Shown: positions 58,412 through 64,000 of the stretch, in pieces | Layout of the letters: each line of letters opens with the position of its first letter | Numbering within the stretch: the stretch's first letter is position 1 | NCBI RefSeq assembly: GCF_001513675.1 | Contig: NZ_CP013859.1 | Span: forward strand, 2,357,081 to 2,421,080 | Reading direction: 5' to 3' | DNA length: 64,000 nucleotides | Source of the DNA: Microbacterium sp. XT11 | GTDB lineage: Bacteria; Actinomycetota; Actinomycetes; Actinomycetales; Microbacteriaceae | Notes under the pieces: generated by a model | The model's input: only the letters and a program-made list of their open reading frames with translations | What the model was told of the DNA's origin: nothing | Databases searched by the model: none | Program-made: the position numbers and the translations under genes

Positions 58412-58426
58412 CATGCAAGGAGTGCC

Positions 58427-59470
58427 ATGTCGCGTGTCGTGAAGCTGGCCGTCATCCCGGGTGACGGCATCGGTCCCGAGGTCATCGCCGAGGCGGAGAA
58501 GGTCCTCGACGCGGTCACGGCGGACAGCGACGTGACGTTCGAGAAGACTCCGTTCTCACTGGGGGCGGCCCGGTACCTCGACACCGGCGACACGCTCACC
58601 GACGACGATCTCGCCGCGATCGCCCAGCACGACGCCATCCTCCTCGGCGCGGTGGGCGGACAGCCCGGAGATCCGCGCCTGAAGGATGCCAACATCGAGC
58701 GCGGTCTGCTGCTCAAGCTGCGCTTCACGCTCGACCATTACGTCAATCTGCGTCCCTCAAAGCTGTTCACGGGCGCGACGAGCCCGCTCGCGAACCCGGG
58801 GGAGGTCGACTTCGTCGTCGTGCGCGAGGGCACCGAGGGTCCGTACGTGGGCAACGGGGGAGCGATCCGCGTCGGCACTCCGCACGAGGTGGCCAATGAG
58901 ACCAGCGTGAACTCCGCCTTCGGAGTGGGGCGCGTCGTCCGCTACGCCTTCGACCTTGCCGAGCGCCGCCGCAAGAAGCTCACGCTCGTGCACAAGACGA
59001 ACGTGCTCGTGCACGCCGGCGCGATCTGGAAGCGCATCGTCGACGAGGTCGCGGCCGAGCACCCGGACGTCGCCGTCGACTACCTGCACGTCGACGCCGC
59101 CACCATCTTCCTGGTCACGGACCCGTCGCGCTTCGACGTGATCGTGACCGACAACCTCTTCGGCGACATCCTCACCGACCTTGCGGGGGCGGTGACCGGA
59201 GGCATCGGCCTCGCGGCATCGGGCAACATCAACCCTGATGGCGCCTTCCCGTCGATGTTCGAGCCCGTGCACGGCTCGGCCCCCGACATCGCCGGTCAGC
59301 AGAAGGCCGACCCGACCGCCGCGATCCTGTCGGTGGCCCTGCTGCTCGACCATCTCGGGCTGACGGCGGAAGCCGGCCGTGTGACGGCCGCCGTCGAGGC
59401 CGATATCGCGTCCCGCGAGGGTACGCGCACCACGGCGGAGATCGGCTCCGCCATCGCTGCACGCCTCTGA
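58427..59470 (+). CDS. leuB: 3-isopropylmalate dehydrogenase
   Basis: 347 residues, AAGGAG before the ATG. Motifs: [12 protein letters not shown] (about 9-20), [42 protein letters not shown] (about 130-142), [16 protein letters not shown] and the metal Asps in [17 protein letters not shown], plus [12 protein letters not shown]. It oxidises 3-isopropylmalate to 2-ketoisocaproate in leucine synthesis. leuA and leuC/D are not in the window. ilvE follows and would aminate the product. Confidence 0.96.
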   Translation: MSRVVKLAVIPGDGIGPEVIAEAEKVLDAVTADSDVTFEKTPFSLGAARYLDTGDTLTDDDLAAIAQHDAILLGAVGGQPGDPRLKDANIERGLLLKLRFTLDHYVNLRPSKLFTGATSPLANPGEVDFVVVREGTEGPYVGNGGAIRVGTPHEVANETSVNSAFGVGRVVRYAFDLAERRRKKLTLVHKTNVLVHAGAIWKRIVDEVAAEHPDVAVDYLHVDAATIFLVTDPSRFDVIVTDNLFGDILTDLAGAVTGGIGLAASGNINPDGAFPSMFEPVHGSAPDIAGQQKADPTAAILSVALLLDHLGLTAEAGRVTAAVEADIASREGTRTTAEIGSAIAARL

Positions 59471-59531
59471 ACGACAGGCGTAGGCTGAGACGGCGCGAGG
59501 ATGCGCCCACCCACGAGGAACGGATGACGAC

Positions 59532-60632
59532 ATGACGACGATCGACGCCGAGGCGACCGTGGCTCCGCTGGAGTTCGCGGTGACGAAGAACCTGAACGCG
59601 GCCACGCCCGCGCGGGTCGCCGAGGTCCTGGAGAACCCTGGTTTCGGCACGGTCTTCACGGACCACATGGTCGACATCTGCTGGTCGGCCAAGGGCGGCT
59701 GGCACCGTCCGCGCGTACAGCCGTACGGGCCGATCCCACTCGACCCCGCGGCATCCGTGCTCCACTACGCACAGGAGATCTTCGAAGGCATCAAGGCGTA
59801 CCGCCACGCGGACGGCTCGATCCACACGTTCCGTCCCGACCGCAATGCCGCGCGCATGCAGGCGAGCGCACGGCGCCTGGCCCTGCCGGAGCTGCCGACG
59901 GAGTACTTCATCCAGTCGCTCCGTGAGCTCATCGCGGTCGACGGACGGTGGGTCCCGTCTGGAGCGGACCAGAGCCTGTACCTGCGACCGTTCATGTTCG
60001 CGAAGGAGGCCTTCCTCGGCGTCCGCGCGGCGCAGAAGGTCGCCTACTACGTGATCGCCAGCCCCGCCGGCGCGTACTTCGCGGGTGGGGTGAAGCCCGT
60101 CCGGATCTGGCTGTCGGAGGAGTACGCGCGCGCCGGACGGGGAGGCACCGGCAAGGCGAAGACCGGTGGCAACTACGCGTCGAGCCTGCTGCCGCAGTCC
60201 GAGGCCTACGCGAAGGGCTGTGACCAGGTCGTCTTCCTCAACGAGGACCGCGACGTGGAGGAGCTCGGCGGCATGAACATCGTGTTCGTGTTCAAGGACG
60301 GGCGTGTCGTGACGCCCGAGTCCGACAGCATCCTCGAGGGCATCACCCGGGATTCGCTGCTGCAGCTCGCGGCCGACCGGGGGTACACGGTCGAGAAGCG
60401 CAAGATCTCCATCGACGAGTGGCGTCAGGGCGTCGCCTCGGGCGACATCGTCGAGGTGTTCGCGTGCGGCACGGCAGCCGTGGTCACGCCGATCGGCGCG
60501 CTCGTCGGCGAGGGCTTCGACGAGCCGCAGCCCCTGGGAGAGCTCGCGCTCTCGCTACGCGAGGAACTCACCGACATCCAGTACGGCCGCCGCGAGGACC
60601 GGCACGGCTGGCTCGTGCGCCTCGACGCCTGA
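59532..60632 (+). CDS. ilvE: Branched-chain-amino-acid aminotransferase
   Basis: 366 residues, fold type IV, long (BCAT II-like) form. [48 protein letters not shown] (about 62-110), [21 protein letters not shown] with the PLP lysine (about 209), and [11 protein letters not shown] and [13 protein letters not shown]. It makes valine, leucine and isoleucine from ketoacids, the last step of the pathway whose other genes lie upstream. A TAGGCT -10 at about 59480 leads to a leader of about 45 bases with GAGGAACGG. Confidence 0.96.
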   Translation: MTTIDAEATVAPLEFAVTKNLNAATPARVAEVLENPGFGTVFTDHMVDICWSAKGGWHRPRVQPYGPIPLDPAASVLHYAQEIFEGIKAYRHADGSIHTFRPDRNAARMQASARRLALPELPTEYFIQSLRELIAVDGRWVPSGADQSLYLRPFMFAKEAFLGVRAAQKVAYYVIASPAGAYFAGGVKPVRIWLSEEYARAGRGGTGKAKTGGNYASSLLPQSEAYAKGCDQVVFLNEDRDVEELGGMNIVFVFKDGRVVTPESDSILEGITRDSLLQLAADRGYTVEKRKISIDEWRQGVASGDIVEVFACGTAAVVTPIGALVGEGFDEPQPLGELALSLREELTDIQYGRREDRHGWLVRLDA

Positions 60633-60653
60633 GCGGGGCGCCGCGCGGCTGAC

Positions 60654-60659
60654 TAGGCT
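60654..60659 (+). promoter_or_regulatory. -10 element of the FAH-family gene (leaderless)
   Basis: TAGGCT ends six bases before the GTG at 60666; no ribosome binding site is present between them. Confidence 0.55.
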
Positions 60660-60665
60660 GGACGG

Positions 60666-61439
60666 GTGAAGATCGCCCGATTCAGCCACGAAGACGCCAT
60701 CATGTACGGGATCGTCGACGAGACCGATCTGGTCGTGCTCGCAGGCGACCCGATGTTCGCCGGATACGAGACGACCGGCGCACGCGTGCCGCTCGCGGAC
60801 GCCGTGCTGCTCGCTCCGGTGATCCCGCGGTCGAAGGTCGTGTGCGTGGGCAAGAACTACCACGACCACGCCGCCGAGATGGGGGGAGTGGCGCCCGAGG
60901 AGCCGCTCCTGTTCCTCAAGCCGAACACGGCGGTGATCGGGCCGGGAGACGTCATCGTGCGCCCGACGCTCTCGGAGCGCACCGAGTACGAGGGCGAGCT
61001 CGCCGTGGTGATCGGCAAGATCGCCAAGAACGTGAAGGCGGCAGACGCGGCGAACTACGTGCTCGGCTACACGGTGGCGAACGACGTGACCGCGCGCGAC
61101 CTGCAGCGCAAGGACGGTCAGTGGTCACGCGCCAAGGGCTTCGACACCTTCTGTCCGCTCGGTCCGGTCATCGAGACCGACTTCGATCCGTCGACCGCGA
61201 CCATCGAGACGCGCGTCAACGGCGAGGTGCGTCAGCACGCGCCGCTGACCGACATGATCCACTCGGTCGCGTCGATCATCGAGTACGCCTCGGCAGTGTT
61301 CACCCTGCTTCCCGGCGACGTGATCCTCACCGGCACCCCCGCCGGCGTCGGCACCTTCGACGCGGGAGACGTGGTCGAGGTCGAGATCTCGGGTCTCGGC
61401 ATCCTGCGCAACACCGTGCGCGACGCGCAGCCGGCGTAG
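60666..61439 (+). CDS. Fumarylacetoacetate hydrolase family protein
   Basis: 257 residues from a GTG. The FAH C-terminal fold is clear: VVCVGKNYHDHAAEMG (about 58-73), FLKPNTAVIGPGD, the metal Glu pair in ERTEYEGELAVVIGK (about 108-122), and WSRAKGFDTFCPLGPVI and LPGDVILTGTPAGVGTFDAGD. Members hydrolyse acylpyruvates or decarboxylate oxaloacetate; the substrate cannot be fixed from sequence. The stop TAG shares one base with the next start (TAGTG). Confidence 0.92.
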   Translation: MKIARFSHEDAIMYGIVDETDLVVLAGDPMFAGYETTGARVPLADAVLLAPVIPRSKVVCVGKNYHDHAAEMGGVAPEEPLLFLKPNTAVIGPGDVIVRPTLSERTEYEGELAVVIGKIAKNVKAADAANYVLGYTVANDVTARDLQRKDGQWSRAKGFDTFCPLGPVIETDFDPSTATIETRVNGEVRQHAPLTDMIHSVASIIEYASAVFTLLPGDVILTGTPAGVGTFDAGDVVEVEISGLGILRNTVRDAQPA

Positions 61440-62701
61440 TGACCGCGCTCACCCTCGAACAGCAGACCGCCGTCCAGCGGCGCACCGTGGCGGTGCTGTC
61501 GCTCGGTCAGGTGCTCGGAGGCATCGCGTTCGGCGCCACGGTGTCGCTCGGCGCGCTGCTCGCCGCGGACATCTCCGGCAACGACGGCCTGTCGGGTCTC
61601 GCGACCGCGTCGGTGACGTTGGGGCCTGCGCTGTGCTCGATCCCGCTGGCGCGCATGGCGGCGCGGTTCGGACGCCGTCGCGCGCTGACTCTCGGCAACG
61701 TGTTCGCTCTCGTCGGCATCGCGATCGTCGTGCTCGCGGTGTCGCTGCGCATCTTCCCGCTCCTGCTGCTCGGAACCCTGACGATCGGAGCGGGGAACGC
61801 CGGCAACCTCCAGTCCCGCTTCGCCGCCACGGATCTCGCGTCGCCCCAGCATCGAGGCCGCGACCTGTCGATCGTGGTGTGGTCGACGACGATCGGAGGA
61901 GTCGCGGGGCCTCTGCTGCTGGGACCCGGCGAGTTCGTCGGCCATGCGATCGGGATGCCGCCGCAGACCGGGTCGTACGCGTTCTCCTTCGTGGCGCAGT
62001 GCGCCGCGCTGATCCTCTATCTCATCGCGCTGCGCCCCGACCCTCTGCTCGCCGCACAGCGACTGGCCACGGCCGCCGCGGCGGTCACCGGCGTCGTGCG
62101 CGAGGACAAGCCCGTCGTGGCGCGCTATGCGATCTTCGCCATCGCGGGTTCGCACGTCGTGATGGCGTCGGTCATGGCGATGACGCCCGTGCATCTTTCG
62201 CACATGGCGCACACCATGCACGGCATGGACACCACGCCGGCCGACGTCTCGGCGCTCGTCGGGATCACGATCGCCCTGCACGTGGGAGGCATGTATGCGC
62301 TGTCGCCCGTGTTCGGCATCCTCGCCGACCGCTGGGGCCGGTTGCGGGTGATCCTGCTCGGGCAGGCGCTGCTCGGCGGAGCGCTCGTGTTCGCGGTGTT
62401 GGCGAACGACCAGGCGTGGGGCGTGATGGTCGCGTTGATCCTGCTCGGCCTCGGCTGGAGCGCGGCGACCGTCGCCGGTGCCGCGCTCCTCACGGAGTCC
62501 AGCGCACCGGAACTCCGCACGCGTCGCCAGGGCCGCAGCGACTCGCTGATGAGCCTGTGCGCCGCAGCGGGCGCCGTGCTGGCCGGCGTGATCCTGTCGA
62601 ACTTCCAGTACGCCGGACTCGGGGTCGCGGCATCCGTCGTCGTGGTGGCGATCGTGGTGCTGTCTCCGCTCGCGCGGGCGCGCGCCGCGGAGGCCGGCTG
62701 A
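61439..62701 (+). CDS. MFS transporter
   Basis: 420 residues from the GTG at 61439, coupled to the FAH-family gene by TAGTG. About twelve helices; motif A variants AARFGRRRALTLGN (about 76-89) and ADRWGRLRVILLGQ (about 296-309) stand after TM2 and TM8. A His/Met-rich loop (VHLSHMAHTMHGMD, about 250-263) is unusual and could face the membrane surface or bind metal. The substrate is unknown; coupling suggests export or import related to the FAH substrate. Confidence 0.87.
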   Translation: MTALTLEQQTAVQRRTVAVLSLGQVLGGIAFGATVSLGALLAADISGNDGLSGLATASVTLGPALCSIPLARMAARFGRRRALTLGNVFALVGIAIVVLAVSLRIFPLLLLGTLTIGAGNAGNLQSRFAATDLASPQHRGRDLSIVVWSTTIGGVAGPLLLGPGEFVGHAIGMPPQTGSYAFSFVAQCAALILYLIALRPDPLLAAQRLATAAAAVTGVVREDKPVVARYAIFAIAGSHVVMASVMAMTPVHLSHMAHTMHGMDTTPADVSALVGITIALHVGGMYALSPVFGILADRWGRLRVILLGQALLGGALVFAVLANDQAWGVMVALILLGLGWSAATVAGAALLTESSAPELRTRRQGRSDSLMSLCAAAGAVLAGVILSNFQYAGLGVAASVVVVAIVVLSPLARARAAEAG

Positions 62702-62753
62702 CGCACGGCACCGGACGGTGACGGCATCCGCCGAGCCGTAGGATTGAAGGGAT

Positions 62754-64000
62754 ATGGCTACCCCGCACCCCCTCACCACGACCGCGAGCGGCGCAGACGT
62801 CCGCGTCCGCTTCTGCCCGTCGCCCACCGGTCTGCCGCACGTCGGCATGGTCCGCACCGCCCTCTACAACTGGGCGTACGCCCGGCACACCGGCGGCAAG
62901 CTCGTGTTCCGCATCGAGGACACCGACGCCGCCCGTGACAGCGAGGAGAGCTTCCGCCAGCTGGTCGACGCGCTCACCTGGCTGAAGATCGACTGGGACG
63001 AGGGCGTCGAGGTGGGTGGCCCGCACGCGCCGTACCGCCAGTCCGAGCGTCACGACATCTACCGCGAGGTTATCGACAAGCTCGTCGCGACCGGCGCGCT
63101 CTACGAGAGCTATTCGACGGCCGAGGAGATCGACGCGCGCAACGAGGCGAACGGGCGGGCCAAGCAGCTCGGCTATGACAACTACGACCGCGACCTCACC
63201 GAGGAGCAGAAGGCCGCGTTCCGTGCAGAGGGCCGGCAGCCTGCGCTGCGCCTGCGAGTGCCCGACGAAGATCTCACCTACGTCGACCTCATCCGCGGCG
63301 AGGTGACGTTCCCTGCCGGCTCCTTCCCGGACTTCGTGGTGGTGCGCCCGAACGGCGTTCCGCTGTACACGTTCGTCAACCCGGTCGACGACGCGCTCAT
63401 GGGCATCACGCATGTGCTGCGAGGCGAGGACCTCATGCCGTCGACAGCGCGGCAGCTCGCGTTGTATGCGGCGCTCATCGACGCGGGCGTGACTACGTTC
63501 GTGCCGCGCTTCGCGCACATGCCTCTCGTGCTGGGGGAGACGGGGAACAAGAAGCTCTCCAAGCGGGACCCGCAGGCAGACCTGTTCCTGCACCGCGAGC
63601 GCGGCTTCATTCACGAGGGGCTGCTGAACTACCTCGCGCTGCTCGGCTGGTCGATCGGTCCCGACCGCGACGTGTTCTCTCTGGAGGAGTTCACGGAGGC
63701 GTTCGACATCGTGAACGTGAACCCGAATCCCGCGCGCTTCGACCAGAAGAAGGCTGAGTCGATCAACGGCGACCACATCCGGATGCTCGACGAGAAGGAC
63801 TTCGCCGAGCGGATCGTGCCGTATCTGGCTGCCGCCGGCCTGTTCGACGAGCCGACGCACGAGCAGCTGGTGCTGGCGTTCCGTGCCGCACCGCTGATCC
63901 AGGAGCGGGTGCAGCTCCTGGGCGAGGCCCCTGGCATGCTCGGATTCCTCTTCACCGATGAGGTGTCGTACGACGAGGACGCGCTCAAGGGGCTGCCCGC
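62754..64000 (+). CDS. gltX: Glutamyl-tRNA synthetase, 3'-truncated by the window
   Basis: At least 415 residues from the ATG at 62754 (GAAGG upstream, TAGGAT at 62739-62744); the frame is open to the window end. Class I synthetase: [15 protein letters not shown] (about 18-32) is the HIGH region, RIEDTD follows, and NKKLSKRDP (about 264-272) is the KMSKS motif. Full-length members have about 490-510 residues, so some 85 residues are missing. It charges tRNA(Glu); a GatCAB route for Gln-tRNA is usual in actinobacteria. Confidence 0.96.
   Translation, partial: MATPHPLTTTASGADVRVRFCPSPTGLPHVGMVRTALYNWAYARHTGGKLVFRIEDTDAARDSEESFRQLVDALTWLKIDWDEGVEVGGPHAPYRQSERHDIYREVIDKLVATGALYESYSTAEEIDARNEANGRAKQLGYDNYDRDLTEEQKAAFRAEGRQPALRLRVPDEDLTYVDLIRGEVTFPAGSFPDFVVVRPNGVPLYTFVNPVDDALMGITHVLRGEDLMPSTARQLALYAALIDAGVTTFVPRFAHMPLVLGETGNKKLSKRDPQADLFLHRERGFIHEGLLNYLALLGWSIGPDRDVFSLEEFTEAFDIVNVNPNPARFDQKKAESINGDHIRMLDEKDFAERIVPYLAAAGLFDEPTHEQLVLAFRAAPLIQERVQLLGEAPGMLGFLFTDEVSYDEDALKGLP

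Overview
The window reads as a chromosomal segment of a high-GC Gram-positive actinobacterium, most likely of the Microbacteriaceae and plausibly Microbacterium. The evidence is the ilvD/ilvB/ilvN/ilvC, serA, leuB, ilvE, gltX neighbourhood, the high-GC codon use, actinobacterial families (WhiB, DUF3263, DUF732-like, DUF2510+TM2), and many -10 hexamers of the form TAnnnT placed 6-8 bases before start codons, which indicates leaderless transcripts. No similarity search was possible, so family names are from recognition of motifs and gene order.

Bases 1 to about 29330 are the right-hand part of a siphovirus-type prophage whose left end lies outside the window. Its layout on the + strand is: an early region of small, tightly overlapping genes (replication ATPase, SSB-like protein, WhiB, Ea22-like and zinc-ribbon proteins, 1-6789); an accessory block (6847-8358); the packaging, head and neck genes (8508-15309); the major tail protein, a tail chaperone pair made by a -1 frameshift, and the tape measure (15380-18957); tail-tip genes and a collagen-containing tailspike (18957-24285); and a lysis cassette with an M15-type endolysin and three membrane proteins (26441-28363). 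It ends at an orphan 3' half of a tRNA gene (29291-29330), the displaced attachment-site copy, which still has its original terminator.

Five minus-strand genes, plus one plus-strand gene that shares a divergent promoter, sit among the prophage genes with their own host-like -10 elements: a one-TM protein, a TM2 protein, a 74-residue protein, a DUF732-like lipoprotein, an OafA-like acyltransferase with an SGNH domain lying tail-to-tail with the tailspike gene, and a 106-residue protein. They look like genes expressed in the lysogen, and the acyltransferase may change the surface glycan that the tailspike recognises. Several hairpins followed by a TTTCGTC-like tail punctuate the prophage operons.

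Bases 29657-64000 are host chromosome. They hold a LATTG-anchored surface protein; a YbaK-family deacylase; a MarR/MFS efflux operon; an IclR-controlled acetoacetate (or 3-oxoadipate) CoA-transferase and thiolase operon; an aminotransferase; trehalose synthesis (otsA, otsB); branched-chain amino-acid synthesis (ilvD, ilvB-ilvN-ilvC, leuB, ilvE); a GH29 alpha-L-fucosidase; a large D-lactate-dehydrogenase-like flavoprotein facing a GntR regulator across a perfect FadR-type operator; serA; a TetR/MFS pair around a 30-bp inverted repeat; a fumarylacetoacetase-family protein with an MFS transporter; and the start of gltX, which runs off the window.
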